From Saussurea involucrata (Eukaryota; Streptophyta; Magnoliopsida; Asterales; Asteraceae), in assembly GCA_033807775.1 (NCBI GenBank), contig CM066314.1, positions 40,958,001-41,022,000 on the forward strand: a stretch of 64,000 nt of DNA. Reading direction: 5' to 3'. The notes under the pieces were generated by a model that saw only the letters and a program-made list of their open reading frames with translations, was not told the DNA's origin and ran no database searches. Below, piece after piece: positions 1 through 10,605 of the stretch. Position numbers and translations under genes: made by a program. Within the stretch, counting starts at the first letter, position 1; every line of letters starts with the position of its first letter.

Positions 1-417
1 ATACTGAACAACAGAGATGCCCTTGGAAAGTTTGATCCTAAGGCTGATGATGGAATCTTTCTTGGATATTCTTCAGTCTCCAAAGCCTTCAGAGTCTTCA
101 ATCGAAGAAGACAAACTGTAGAAGAAACAATCCACGTCACTTTTGACGAATCCCGTTCAGCGAACTATAGACCTTCTGCTGATACTGAAGAACTGAATCA
201 ATGGATGTTTTCTCATCTTGGTGATTCAGAAGATGCTCCTATCCCTCAAAGTCATACTCATACCGCTGAAGATGATGATCCTACTATCATCCCAAGCATG
301 CAGACAAGTGAAGCTGAATCCTCATGGGTCTCAGTTGTTCCTCTTAACAGTATGCCTGCTTCTGAACCTTCTATATCAGACATACCATCTACTTCTCAGC
401 AATCAGTGAATGAATGA
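1..417 (+). pseudogene. copia-1 integrase C-terminal part (cut by window edge)
   Basis: This is the end of a Ty1-copia integrase. It is open from base 1 in frame 1 and stops at the TGA at 415-417 (138 residues visible). The first third has the copia integrase C-terminal signature: a GKFDPKADDGIFLGYS stretch, then a KAFRVFNRRR and ETIHVTFDE segment. The rest is the acidic, serine- and proline-rich linker normally found between integrase and RT. In the intact family this linker runs on into RT. Here RT lies in frame 3, so a small indel near the stop separates them. The catalytic D,D,E residues lie upstream of the window. Family level is clear; the element looks like a Sirevirus. Confidence 0.85.
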
Positions 418-2168
418 CATCTGAACCTCTTCCTCTCTTGGCTGATATGCCAGAAGTTGCTGAAGCCTCATCTTCAGCTCCTCCAGAAGTTTAGATTGAG
501 TCAGCGACTTATGCTCCGGCTCAGCGATGGACTATTAATCACCGTATTGATCAAATTCTTGGTGATCCAAACACTGGTGTTCAGACTCGACGAAGTGCAG
601 TTAACATTTGTTTATTTGTTAACTTTATTTCTCTGATTGAACCAAAGAAAACAGATGATGCCCTCAGAGATCCAAACTGGGTCAGCGCTATGCAAGAAGA
701 GCTGACAGAATTCGAAAGAAACAAAGTTTGGAAGCTCGTTCCACGACCATTTGACAAGTCAGTGATAGGCACTAAATGGGTCTATCGAAACAAGTTAGAT
801 GAACATGGAACTGTAACCTGCAACAAGGCTCGTCTCGTTGCTCAGGGATACAGACAAGAAGAAGGTATAGATTATGACGAAACATTTGCCCCAGTGGCAA
901 GATTAGAAGCCATTCGTCTATTCTTAGCTTACGTTGTACACAAAGACTTCAAGGTTTATCAGATGGATGTTAAATCAACATTCCTCAATGGAAAGATGAA
1001 TGAAGAAGTCTACGTGGAACAACCTCTAGGATTCTCAGATCCTAAGCATCCAGGTTATGTTTATAAACTGGATAAGGCACTTTATGGCTTAAATCAAGTT
1101 CCTTGTGCATGGTATGACACTCTCTCTACTTATCTCCACATTGAAAATTTTGAGCGAGGTAAAATCGATAAAACTCTATTTTTCAGGAAAGTAAAAGGTC
1201 ATATTATTATTGTTCAAATATATGTCGATGATATTATATTTGGTTCCACTAACCCTGACCTTTGTACTAGTTTCGCTGATAGAATGAAAGCTGAATATAA
1301 AATGAGTATGATGGGTGAGCTAACCTATTTCCTTCGTCATCAAATCAAGAAGAATGATAAAGGAACTTTCATTCACCAAGGAAAATATGTTAAAGATATG
1401 CTGAAAAAGTTTGGTTTAACTCAGAGCTCAGCTATGAAGACCCCTATGGCACCGCCGCTGACACTAAACAAGGATCCTTCTGGAAAACCTGTTAATGTCA
1501 CAGCGTACCGTGGGATGATCAGATCTCTTCTGTATCTTACAGCTAGCCGACCTGATATTATGTACGCAACCTGTTTGTGTGCACGATATCAAGCTGAACC
1601 TAAGGAATCTCATTTAATCGCTGTAAAGTGTATTTTTCGATACCTTAAGGGTACTCCTAACCTAGGTCTTTGGTATCCCAAAGACTCATGTTTTGATCTA
1701 ATCGCCTATTAAGATAGTGATTTTGCAGGTTGCAAATTGGATAGGAAAAGCACCACAGAAGGCTGTCAGCTCCTGGGTGGAAAGCTGGTAAGTTGGACAA
1801 GTAAAAAGCAAAACTCAGTGTCCACCTCAACCGCTGAAGCTGAGTATGTAGCCGCTGGAAGCTGTTGCTCTCAGGTCTTGTGGATGAGAAATCAACTACT
1901 GGACTATGACCTTCAGCTCTCCAAAATTCCAATCTATTGCGACAGCACTAGTGCCATCGCTATAGCAAACAATCCAGTGCTACACTCAAAGACCAAACAC
2001 ATCGAAATTAGGTATTATTTTGTCAGAGATCATGTGATGAATGGTGATATAGAACTCCATTTTATCCCAACTGATTTTCAGTTAGCTGATCTTTTCACCA
2101 AACCTCTTGATGAGACAAGATTCAACTTTCTCATCAGCGAGCTTGGAATGTTGAACCTAGAAGAATAA
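418..2168 (+). pseudogene. copia-1 reverse transcriptase and RNase H, broken by stops
   Basis: Frame 3 encodes the linker, RT and RNase H of the copia-1 polyprotein. A TAG at 492-494 and a TAA at 1710-1712 break it; between them the frame is open from 495. RT begins with the FERNKVWKLVPRP and GTKWVYRNK blocks and has the ARLVAQGY, DETFAPVARLEAIR and FKVYQMDVKS motifs and the catalytic YVDD followed by IIFGS (about 1219-1242). RNase H continues in the same frame after the TAA with DSDFAGC, SKKQNSVSTSTAEAEY, CDST and HIEIRYYFVRD, ending MLNLEE. That ending and the overall sequence fit Sireviruses. The element can no longer make a full polyprotein. Confidence 0.9.
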
Positions 2169-2768
2169 AATCTTCAGCAGTAAGAATTGGATCAGTGATA
2201 ACAATGAATTTATTTAACCCTATAAATCACCTACTCTCTGAACAAATTGATTCGCTGATATCAAGGTATGTTCTCTCTTACTCGCTGACGTTCGCCTAAG
2301 AATGCCAAGATTTCAAAACAAATTACATCGCTGAATATCTCTTCCTTTCAGTGGTTCTTTTGAATTTCTTAAATCACACTGATATTTCTAATCAGTGCTT
2401 CATGTTTTTAAAAATGTCCCCGAGTTTTCAAAATCCTCAGAGACACCTTAAAATATGAAAGGACGTTTGTGACGTCATCACAACAGATAGACCATGGCAC
2501 GCCTTTTCTCTGACACGTTCGCCCGTTTCGTTTACCTTGTCCAATCAAATTCAAGGGACGTGTCCGTGTCATCATGAAAAACTTTTCCCGCTCACAGTTT
2601 TTCTCTCTCTACTCTCCCTATATAAACCCTTTAAGTTTATATTTTTACCTTTTACGCGAACATCATCTCTCTCGAGCAAGAATCAACTGTTGCATTTGAA
2701 CTTATTTCTCCAGAAACTGTTCATCTTCATCTACTTCAAACATCAGAGGTTAATATTTCTATTATTTT
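2169..2768 (+). promoter_or_regulatory. copia-1 post-pol spacer with a promoter-like block
   Basis: No coding sequence is supported here. The spacer holds several TCGCTGA-type words (2250-2330). It then has a compact plant-promoter layout: TGACGTCA (2470-2477, bZIP-type site), CCAAT (2541-2545) and TATATAAAC (2619-2627), about 78 bp between CCAAT and TATA, followed by a pyrimidine-rich leader. It lies where Sireviruses place the start of their env-like gene. The alternative is that it is part of a copia-1 3' LTR, since LTRs also carry TATA boxes; I see no clear LTR ends or second copy to decide. Confidence 0.5.
2764..2768. repeat. TSD of Tekay-1 (ATTTT), left copy
   Basis: ATTTT directly precedes the 5' LTR and recurs at 10601-10605 directly after the 3' LTR. 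A perfect 5-bp duplication proves that 2769-10600 is one insertion into copia-1 and that both ends are intact. Confidence 0.95.
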
Positions 2769-4262
2769 TGTAATACCCCGGGTAAGTCCGTTAGATAATT
2801 TAACTATAAAATATGATGCTCAGGGTAAGTTTGGGTAAATTATAAGTTTAAGGGTGTTTGGGTCATTAATGAGAAGTTCAAGGTCTAAATGGTAAATATG
2901 GAATTGATATACACCTTTAAGATATTTAGATGTATCAGATTATCCTAAAATAGAAAGAGTGTGTGTGCGGGAGTCTGGAGGCGAAAAGAAGCAGTGGACG
3001 AAACCTACGGTTAGAGCATCAATCAATTGGGTTGGATTCGATTTTGAGGTAAGCTCTTTTGTATTTTGTGTTTGTAATCAGTAATAGAAGATATCTATCG
3101 GTTTAGAAGTTACGATTTCTGTGATTGGTATTGATTTCAATCGAATCTAGGTAAGATGAAACCGACTGTGTTCTTAGACTACCGGTGGACTTCCGGTCTG
3201 GTCGACTTCCGGTACCATGGAGTCCCGGTATTATCGACTTCCGGTGATGTCAAGTCCCGGTATAATGAACTCCCGGTAATACTAACTCCCGATAGCATGA
3301 ACTCCCGGTGATCGAACTCCCGGTACCAATGAGTCCCGGTACTGTGTAGTCTCGGTACTCTATGTAGTCCCGGTAGTGGGTTAAGTGCAGTGTGTAATGG
3401 GACAGTTGAGGATAGGAACTTGTTAGGCTTTATGTAATTGGCTAGTAAAGCGATATATGTATTTTAAATTGTTTCAGATACTGTGGAGTAGAAGTGAAAG
3501 ATATAATCTTTTTGAAAGAAGCTTGCGAGCGTTTTTGATAAGCGAAACAGGTGAGTTTTACTTTAAAAATATTTTTACTGGAATACATATACGTATGGTT
3601 TGGGAATGTGATAATGGGTTATTATTTGTCTATATGTGTGATATATGTGAATTATAATATATTGAGGTATTATATTTACATGAGTATTATACTATGTTAT
3701 AATACGTTGACCGGGCGTAGGACCGGTGTGATTGGCTATAGAATCTGTATAGCGTTGTTTGGCTGTAGATGTTGTACAGCGTTGTAAATTTATTAGTTGG
3801 TTTGCAACCAACTAATATGGCCAGGAGGAATGAGAAGGGAAGGTATATGATGTGTGAGTTCAAATTGATATATTTGATCGTGCTGTGTGAATTATATAAA
3901 TAAGGTTTATATATATGATTTCAAACTAACATGGATTTTTCTCACTTAGACCCTTAGGTCTAACCCTCATTTTTGTTTTAAAAATATGTATTCCAGGTGG
4001 TGGATCAAGTAAGAGCAAGTAATTAGAGTAACCGATGGATGGCTTTTGTGAAGGATTATATGATGAAGATTTTGGCATGTTTAGCAGTTGTATTACAATA
4101 TTAGATGTTATGTATGTATTTAGTACAAAGTTTGTAGTAGAATGGCTTCTGCTAATTGTAAAAGACTACGGGACCGTACTTGTAATATGATGTCTCTTTT
4201 GTTATATCGATGTTATGTTACATTATGTGATTTGTTGTGTATATGGGAATTGGGTTGTTACA
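2769..4262 (+). repeat. Tekay-1 5' LTR (1494 bp)
   Basis: Starts TGTAATACCCCGGG and ends GGGTTGTTACA; matches 9091-10600 almost throughout. A TATATAAATA box at 3894-3903 is a candidate promoter, which would leave a short R-U5 of about 330 bp. GT-AG-like donor words (for example GAG|GTAAGC near 3050 and CAG|GTGAG near 3549) may be used by leader introns, but this is not shown by the sequence alone. Confidence 0.95.
3182..3374 (+). repeat. 16-bp-period CCGGT array in Tekay-1 LTR
   Basis: About 13 copies of an ACTCCCGGT-like core. Core starts lie at 3182, 3193, 3209, 3225, 3241, 3257, 3273, 3289, 3305, 3320, 3336, 3352 and 3370, mostly exactly 16 bp apart. The bases between cores vary. The 3' LTR has one extra 16-bp unit at about 9536-9555, and this exactly accounts for the length difference between the two LTRs. 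Confidence 0.9.
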
Positions 4263-4264
4263 AA

Positions 4265-4276
4265 TGGTATCAGAGC
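4265..4276 (+). other. Tekay-1 primer binding site (tRNA-iMet)
   Basis: TGGTATCAGAGC, the standard plant complement to the 3' end of initiator tRNA-Met, two bases after the 5' LTR. Confidence 0.95.
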
Positions 4277-4524
4277 CTTAGTTTAAGGGATTTAGGTATT
4301 TGTATCTGTACCTAGACTTAAACTGCATGTGAAGTAGGATGTCCCTATCATTATAGAACCTTGGGATGATGAAGTATAAAAGGGTAGAAGGAACATCGTG
4401 TAAGGTAATTTCAGATTACACCTGGCCAGTGTAATTGTGATCTTACAGGTACATGTTTGAACCAGAATACCTTGTTATATGGGGTATGTGCTTATGTGTA
4501 TTAATTTTTGTTTGAATCTACAGA
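4277..4524 (+). other. Tekay-1 leader
   Basis: Untranslated leader between primer site and gag. I see no ORF or motif beyond AT-rich sequence. Confidence 0.7.
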
Positions 4525-5712
4525 ATGGCAAGTGGTACTAGACGAAAGAACCGAGGAGGAGGAAATCCGAATAGTACTAATCCGCCGATAGGAATAGGGG
4601 ACAGGGGAGGCAGAACTGGGGGCAGAGTCGGGGGTAGAACCGGGGGTAGAGCTGGAGGTCGAGTCGGAGGCAGAGTCCAGCCACATGGTACAGAGTTCGT
4701 TACCAGGGATGATCTAATGGCAGAAATGGGAAGATTGCAGGCTAGCATACAGACAACGTTTGATCAAAGTCGTCATAATGAAGCTGAAACACCGGATCCC
4801 GGGGCAGAAGATGAAATGCCAATTACACCAACTGTTATACCAGTAACAAGGAGGTGCGACTACAAAATGTTTTTAAGCTGTAGACCTCCGACCTACTCAG
4901 GAGACAGGGATCCCGTGAAAGCAATGAGATGGATGAAGGAAATAGAAGCTATTTTCAAGACGAGTAAGTGTGCTGACGAAGATAGAGTATTGTATGGAGC
5001 AGCAATGTTAAAGGGGGATGCTTTGTATTGGTGGGAATCTTTTATTCATTCTAAAGGATCTGATGTTTACTCTACCCTCTCTTGGGAAGAATTTGTGATA
5101 GCCTACAGGGAACAATTTTGTCCCCAAACAGCCGTCAAACAACTGGAAGGGGAATTTATGAACTTGCAACAAGGAAACTTATCCGTTCGAGACTACACCA
5201 CTAGCTTTCTGGAAAAGTCTCGGTTCGCAGAATACTACGTCGCTACGGAGACGATGAAGACGGAAAGGTTTATCTTTGGGCTGAACTCAGAAGTCAGAAG
5301 GCTAGTGACTGCAAAAGGACCCGATACCTTGTCAGCCGCAGTTGATGCCGCAGAGAATGTTGAACGAGATATTAGAAGAGATGCTGGTGATAAAAGTATC
5401 GGGAAGAGAAAGTGGGAAGGACCACAACACGATCCGAAGAAGTCCCGATTTCAGAGGTATGATAGCCGTTCGCCGTTTCGACCGGCGGAAAGACCATGTC
5501 AGAAGTGCAACCGTGTCCACCAAGGAAATTGCCAAGGTGATTTACGAGCGTGTTATAAGTGTGGGAAGACCGGACACGTCATTAAAGATTGTAAGGTAAC
5601 GCGGTTATGTTTCTTATGCAATTCTCCGGATCACCTTCAGTCGGACTGTTCGTGGGGGAGGATACAGACTGGAACCGCCAGTAACCAGGGGTCGCGCATT
5701 TCAAATGACTGA
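4525..5712 (+). CDS. gag: Tekay-1 Gag (capsid/nucleocapsid)
   Basis: A 395-residue Gag that would form the cytoplasmic particle packaging element RNA. Residues about 27-53 carry a run of GGR repeats (seven GGR units in 24 residues), unusually regular and RGG-like, which may bind RNA. The central part is a Retrotrans_gag domain, with the RWMKEIEAIFKTSKC and GDALYWWESF blocks at about 130-180. The C-terminus has a C-X2-C-X3-H-X3-C cluster just upstream of two CX2CX4HX4C zinc knuckles (C343-C346-H351-C356 and C362-C365-H370-C375). The ATG at 4525 follows the leader and gives the expected N-terminus. The frame ends at a TGA 4 bases after the start of the next frame. Pol frame upstream of 5705 is open and reads like the normal Gag-protease linker, so a 1-base indel near 5640-5690 probably separated a once-continuous polyprotein. 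Confidence 0.92.
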   Translation: MASGTRRKNRGGGNPNSTNPPIGIGDRGGRTGGRVGGRTGGRAGGRVGGRVQPHGTEFVTRDDLMAEMGRLQASIQTTFDQSRHNEAETPDPGAEDEMPITPTVIPVTRRCDYKMFLSCRPPTYSGDRDPVKAMRWMKEIEAIFKTSKCADEDRVLYGAAMLKGDALYWWESFIHSKGSDVYSTLSWEEFVIAYREQFCPQTAVKQLEGEFMNLQQGNLSVRDYTTSFLEKSRFAEYYVATETMKTERFIFGLNSEVRRLVTAKGPDTLSAAVDAAENVERDIRRDAGDKSIGKRKWEGPQHDPKKSRFQRYDSRSPFRPAERPCQKCNRVHQGNCQGDLRACYKCGKTGHVIKDCKVTRLCFLCNSPDHLQSDCSWGRIQTGTASNQGSRISND

Positions 5713-8700
5713 GAAAGAAGCGGAGGAAACTCCGGATGTGGTCACAGGTACATTTTTAATAAACTCTACACGTGCTAAGGTGTTATTTGATTCTGGTGCA
5801 AACCGATCGTTTGTGTCTCCTGCATTTGCTGCTTGCCTGTGTTTGAAACCTAAAATGCTAGAACATTCTCTATCAGTAGATACGGCAAATGATAATCAAT
5901 TGTCAGTTAAAGAAGTATTTGATGACTGTGTGATAAATATAGAGGAGTGTAGAGTGCCGATACAATTGTTTCCTATAACTTTGATAGAGTTTGACGTTGT
6001 AGTGGGAATGGACTGGTTAGCCGAGAATCAGGCTAACATAGTGTGTGATAAGAAGTTAATAAATGTGGTATTACCTGAGAAGGGACCAGTAGTGATTTAT
6101 GGTGATCGTAGGAATCATCAGTCTAGTCTAATATCTACGATAAAAGCCCGTAAATGTGTCGGCAAGGGTCGCCCGAGTTACTTAGCCTATGTGATAGATA
6201 GTAGGCCTGAAAAGATTAAGTTGGAAGATATTCCTATTGTTAGTGAATTTCCAGAAGTTTTCCCTAAAGACTTGAATAGTCTTCCTCCTGTTAGGCAAGT
6301 AGAATTTGGTATTGACTTAGCTCCTGGAGCCACTCCTATTGCTCGTGCACCATACCGACTAGCACCCCCAGAGATGAAAGAGATGATGACACAACTACAA
6401 GATCTATCCGATAAAGGCTTCATCAGACCTAGTTCTTCGCCGTGGGGAGCACCAGTTTTGTTTGTGAAAAAGAAGGATGGTTCGATGAGAATGTGTATCG
6501 ACTACCGAGAATTGAATAAGCGCACAATCAAGAACAAGTATCCGTTACCCAGAATTTATGACCTCTTCGATCAGTTAGTTGGAGCTTGCTATTTCTCCAA
6601 GATTGATCTGAGATCCAGTTATCACCAGTTGAAAGTTAGAGAAGAAGACGTCCTAAAGACAGCCTTTCGAACAAGGTATGGTCATCACGAATTCTTAGTA
6701 ATGCCGTTTGGACTGACGAACGCTCCAGCTGCCTTTATGGATTTAATGAATCGGGTATGTAAGCCGTATCTCGATAAATTTGTTATTGTATTTATCGATG
6801 ATATCCTTATCTATTCCCGATCCAAGGAAGAGCACGCGCAACATCTTCGTTTGATCTTGGAGTTACTAAAGAAGGAAAAGTTGTACGCTAAATTCTCGAA
6901 ATGTGAATTTTGGTTACGAGAAGTTCAGTTTCTGGGGCATGTAGTTTCCGAAAAAGGGATACAAGTTGATCCGATGAAAGTGGAAGCAGTTGAAAAGTGG
7001 GAACCGCTGAAGACAGCAACCGAAGTACGTAGTTTTCTGGGTTTAGCCGGCTACTACCGGAAGTTTATAAAAGACTTCTCTCGTATCGCAACTACTTTGA
7101 CTAACCTGACCCGGAAGAACTTGAAGTTTGAATGGAAAGCAGAACAAGACGAGGCATTCCGGATATTGAAAGAGAAACTGTGCATCGCGCCGATTCTATC
7201 ACTACCTGAAGGTTCGGAAGACTTTGTTGTTTACAGTGATGCGTCAAAACTGGGATTGGGATGTGTACTTATGCAGCGTGGAAAGGTTATTGCTTATGCT
7301 TCTCGTCAATTAAAGGATCATGAAAGACAGTATCCTACGCACGACATGGAGCTTGCAGCAGTCGTCTTCGCGTTAAAGATTTGGAGACATTATCTGTATG
7401 GTTCCAAATGTCAGATTTATACCGATCATAAGAGTCTCCAACACCTCTTTGATCAGAAGGAATTGAATATGAGACAAAGGAGATGGCTAGAATTGCTGAA
7501 CGATTACGACTGTGAAATCCTTTATCTTCTGAGAAAGGCAAATGTGGTAGCTGATGCATTGAGTCGTCAAGAAAGAGATGGAACAATAAAAGTTATTTCG
7601 CTACGAACTGAACTCCTACCCAACATATTTGACGAATTGCAGAAGTGTCAAGTGGAGGCTTATCAGGATGAACATCTGAAATCAGAACGGTTAGCTGGGA
7701 TGTCAGCATTGCTAGTAAAAGATGATCGTGGGTTATTGTGTCTGGGAAACAGAGTGTGGGTACCTCATTTCGGTGGGTTACGTGATCGTGTGTTACAAGA
7801 AGCTCATCAATCCCGTTTCTCTATTCACCCAGGTACAAACAAGATGTATAAAGACCTTAAGCAATTCTATTGGTGGCCGGGGATAAAAAGAGGGATTGCT
7901 CAGTATGTGGAAAGGTGTGATACTTGTAAGAAAGTAAAGATCGAACACCAAAAGCCGTTTGGTCAACTACAACGACTAGAAATACCTATGTGGAAGTGGG
8001 AGCAGATTACCACAGATTTCATCACGAAACTACCAAGGACTCCGAAGGGATTTGATTCTATTTGGGTGATCGTCGACAGATTGACAAAGTCTGCACACTT
8101 TCTACCGATAAAGGAAACCGATTCGATGGAGCGATTAGCTAAGTTGTACATTGACGAAATAGTAACTCGACATGGAGTTCCAATCTCGATCATTTCTGAT
8201 CGTGATAGTCGTTTTACTTCAAGATTTTGGAGAAGTTTTCAAAGGGAAAGGGGGACACATATAAAGTTAAGTACGGCGTATCATCCCCAAACAGATGGTC
8301 AGAGTGAACGAACGATTCAGACCTTAGAAGATATGCTCCGGGCTTGTATTGTTGATTTTGGGGGATCGTGGGATAAGCATTTACCGTTGATCGAATTCGC
8401 TTACAACAACAGTTATTATTCCAGCATACAAGCGGCACCGTTCGAAGTACTGTATGGTAGGAAATGCCGAACACCTCTATGTTGGAACGAAGTGGGAGAG
8501 AAACAGTTAGCAGGGCCGGAAATAGTTCAATTAACTGTCGATAAGGTTACTCAGATTCGTGAACGATTGAAAGTGGCTCAAGACAGACAGAAAAGCTACG
8601 CTGACCGACGCCGAAAGCCATTGGAATTTCAAGTTGGGGATTACGTAATGTTAAAGGTTTCGCCGTGGAAAGGAGTCATCCGATTTAGGAGACAGGGTAA

Positions 8701-9052
8701 ACTTAGCCCAAGGTATATCGGACCGTTTGCTATTACAGAAAGGATCGGTGAAGTGGCTTACCGATTAGATCTTCCATCGGAATTGAGCAGGATTCATAAC
8801 GCATTTCACGTATCAAACTTCCGAAAGTGTTTGGTTACTCAAGATCAGGCAGTCTCCCTACCAGAGATACAAGTCGATGAAAGACTGAATTATGTGGAAG
8901 AGCCGGAAGCTATAGTTGATCATAAAGTTAAAGTGCTGCGGAATAAGGAGATCAGACAAGTGAAAGTTCAGTGGAGGCATCATAGAGGTCAAGATGCTAC
9001 GTGGGAATCAGAGACGGAAATGACAGCCAAATACCCTCATCTTTTTACTTAA
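5705..9052 (+). CDS. pol: Tekay-1 Pol: protease-RT-RNase H-integrase-chromodomain
   Basis: An open 1115-residue polyprotein. Protease has D29-S30-G31. RT runs from about residue 215 and has the FIDD box with catalytic D365/D366. RNase H has YSDAS with D512, a MELAAVVFALK block, YTDHKSL and ADALSR. Integrase has an H/C zinc domain ending CDTCKKVK, then catalytic D771, D832 and E868 (35 residues between D832 and E868), followed by a GPF module. The last 45 residues are a chromodomain (VKVQWRHHRGQDATWESE), which in this clade directs insertion toward particular chromatin. No stop interrupts it, so the protein is potentially functional. The reading frame extends upstream of the chosen ATG without a stop, with GRAFQ before it, supporting an original fusion to Gag. 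Confidence 0.95.
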   Translation: MTEKEAEETPDVVTGTFLINSTRAKVLFDSGANRSFVSPAFAACLCLKPKMLEHSLSVDTANDNQLSVKEVFDDCVINIEECRVPIQLFPITLIEFDVVVGMDWLAENQANIVCDKKLINVVLPEKGPVVIYGDRRNHQSSLISTIKARKCVGKGRPSYLAYVIDSRPEKIKLEDIPIVSEFPEVFPKDLNSLPPVRQVEFGIDLAPGATPIARAPYRLAPPEMKEMMTQLQDLSDKGFIRPSSSPWGAPVLFVKKKDGSMRMCIDYRELNKRTIKNKYPLPRIYDLFDQLVGACYFSKIDLRSSYHQLKVREEDVLKTAFRTRYGHHEFLVMPFGLTNAPAAFMDLMNRVCKPYLDKFVIVFIDDILIYSRSKEEHAQHLRLILELLKKEKLYAKFSKCEFWLREVQFLGHVVSEKGIQVDPMKVEAVEKWEPLKTATEVRSFLGLAGYYRKFIKDFSRIATTLTNLTRKNLKFEWKAEQDEAFRILKEKLCIAPILSLPEGSEDFVVYSDASKLGLGCVLMQRGKVIAYASRQLKDHERQYPTHDMELAAVVFALKIWRHYLYGSKCQIYTDHKSLQHLFDQKELNMRQRRWLELLNDYDCEILYLLRKANVVADALSRQERDGTIKVISLRTELLPNIFDELQKCQVEAYQDEHLKSERLAGMSALLVKDDRGLLCLGNRVWVPHFGGLRDRVLQEAHQSRFSIHPGTNKMYKDLKQFYWWPGIKRGIAQYVERCDTCKKVKIEHQKPFGQLQRLEIPMWKWEQITTDFITKLPRTPKGFDSIWVIVDRLTKSAHFLPIKETDSMERLAKLYIDEIVTRHGVPISIISDRDSRFTSRFWRSFQRERGTHIKLSTAYHPQTDGQSERTIQTLEDMLRACIVDFGGSWDKHLPLIEFAYNNSYYSSIQAAPFEVLYGRKCRTPLCWNEVGEKQLAGPEIVQLTVDKVTQIRERLKVAQDRQKSYADRRRKPLEFQVGDYVMLKVSPWKGVIRFRRQGKLSPRYIGPFAITERIGEVAYRLDLPSELSRIHNAFHVSNFRKCLVTQDQAVSLPEIQVDERLNYVEEPEAIVDHKVKVLRNKEIRQVKVQWRHHRGQDATWESETEMTAKYPHLFT

Positions 9053-9077
9053 CTGAATTCCGGGACGGAATTCTTTT

Positions 9078-9090
9078 AAGGGGGAGATGA
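9078..9090 (+). other. Tekay-1 polypurine tract
   Basis: AAGGGGGAGATGA abuts the 3' LTR, the expected plus-strand primer. Confidence 0.9.
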
Positions 9091-10600
9091 TGTAATACCC
9101 CGGGTAAGTCCGTTAGATAATTTAACTATAAAATATGATGTTCAGGGTAAGTTTGGGTAAATTATAAGTTTAAGGGTGTTTGGGTCATTAATGAGAAGTT
9201 CAAGGTCTAAATGGTAAATATGGAATTGATATACACCCTTAAGATATTCAGATGTATCAGATTATCCTAAAATAGAAAGAGTGTGTGTGCGGGAGTCTGG
9301 AGGCGAAAGGAAGTAGTGGACGAAACCTACGGTTAGAGCATCAATCAATTGGGTTGGATTCGATTTTGAGGTAAGCTCTTTTGTATTTTGTGTTTGTAAT
9401 CAGTAATAGAAGATATCTATCGGTTTAGAAGTTACGATTTCTGTGATTGGTATTGATTTCAATCGAATCTAGGTAAGATGAAACCGACTGTGTTCTTAGA
9501 CTCCCGGTGGACTCCCGGTCTGGTCGACTTCCGGTACCATGGAGTCCCGGTACCATGGAGTCCCGGTATTATCGACTTCCGGTGATGTCAAGTCCCGGTA
9601 TAATGAACTCCCGGTAATACTAACTCCCGATAGCATGAACTCCCGGTGATCGAACTCCCGGTACCAATGAGTCCCGGTACTGTGTAGTCCCGGTACTCTG
9701 TTTAGTACCGGTAGTGGGTTAAGTGCAGTGTGTAATGGGACAGTTGAGGATAGGAACTTGTTAGGCTTTATGTAATTGGCTAGTAAAGCGATATATGTAT
9801 TTTAAATTGTTTCACATACCGTGGAGTAGAAGTGAAAGATATAATCTTTTTGAAAGAAGCTTGCGAGCGTTTTTGATAAGCGAAACAGGTGAGTTTTACT
9901 TTAAAAATATTTTTACTGGAATACATATACGTATGGTTTGGGAATGTGATAATAGGTGATTATTTGTCTATATGTGTGATATATGTGAATTATAATATAT
10001 TGAGGTATTATATTTACATGAGTATTATACTATGTTATAATACGTTGACCGGGCGTAGGACCGGTGTGATTGGCTATAGAATCTGTATAGCGTTGTTTGG
10101 CTGTAGATGTTGTACAGCGTTGTAAATTTATTAGTTGGCTTGCAACCAACTAATATGGCCAGGAGGAATGAGAAGGGAAGGTATATGATGTATGAGTTCA
10201 AATTGATATATTTGATCGTGCTGTGTGAATTATATAAATAAGGTTTATATATATGATTTCAAACTAACAGGGATTTTTCTCACTTAGACCCTTAGGTCTA
10301 ACCCTCATTTTTGTGTTAAAAATATGTATTCCAGGTGGTGGATCAAGTAAGAGCAAGTAATTAGAGTAACCGATGGATGCCTTATTTGAAGGATTATATG
10401 ATGAAGATTTTGGCATGTTTAGCAGTTGTATTACAATATTAGATGTTATGTATGTATTTAGTACAAAGTTTGTTGTAGAATGGCTTCTGCTAATTGTAAA
10501 AGACTACGGGACCGTACTTGTAATATGATGTCTCTTTTGTTATATCGATGTTATGTTACATTATGTGATTTGTTGTGTATATGGGAATTGGGTTGTTACA
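9091..10600 (+). repeat. Tekay-1 3' LTR (1510 bp)
   Basis: TG...CA copy of 2769-4262, longer by exactly 16 bp because of one extra unit in the CCGGT array. Followed by the TSD ATTTT (10601-10605). Confidence 0.95.
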
Positions 10601-10605
10601 ATTTT
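10601..10605. repeat. TSD of Tekay-1 (ATTTT), right copy
   Basis: Pairs with 2764-2768. Confidence 0.95.

Larger units (their letters stand above)
2769..10600 (+). mobile_element. Tekay-1: near-complete Ty3/gypsy chromovirus (Tekay/Del lineage)
   Basis: A 7.8-kb LTR retrotransposon with both LTRs (TG...CA), a 5-bp TSD, an initiator-tRNA-Met primer site, gag, a full pol with C-terminal chromodomain, and a polypurine tract. The LTRs look almost identical apart from one 16-bp repeat unit and scattered substitutions, so the insertion is fairly young. All catalytic motifs are present. The only obvious defect is a frame change between gag and protease. It is the most intact element in the window and may have supplied activity to relatives. 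Confidence 0.95.

Noticed and set aside
1657..1932. Minus-strand ORF across RNase H of copia-1
   Set aside because: Antisense of a clear RNase H domain with no support of its own.
2537..2773. Hydrophobic 78-residue ORF in the copia-1 spacer
   Set aside because: It overlaps the TATA region and the Tekay-1 insertion point and is interrupted by it; no homology recognised.
9889..10125. Cysteine- and tyrosine-rich 78-residue ORF present in both Tekay-1 LTRs (also 3551-3787)
   Set aside because: Conserved only because the LTRs are recent twins; AT-rich composition and no recognisable protein features.
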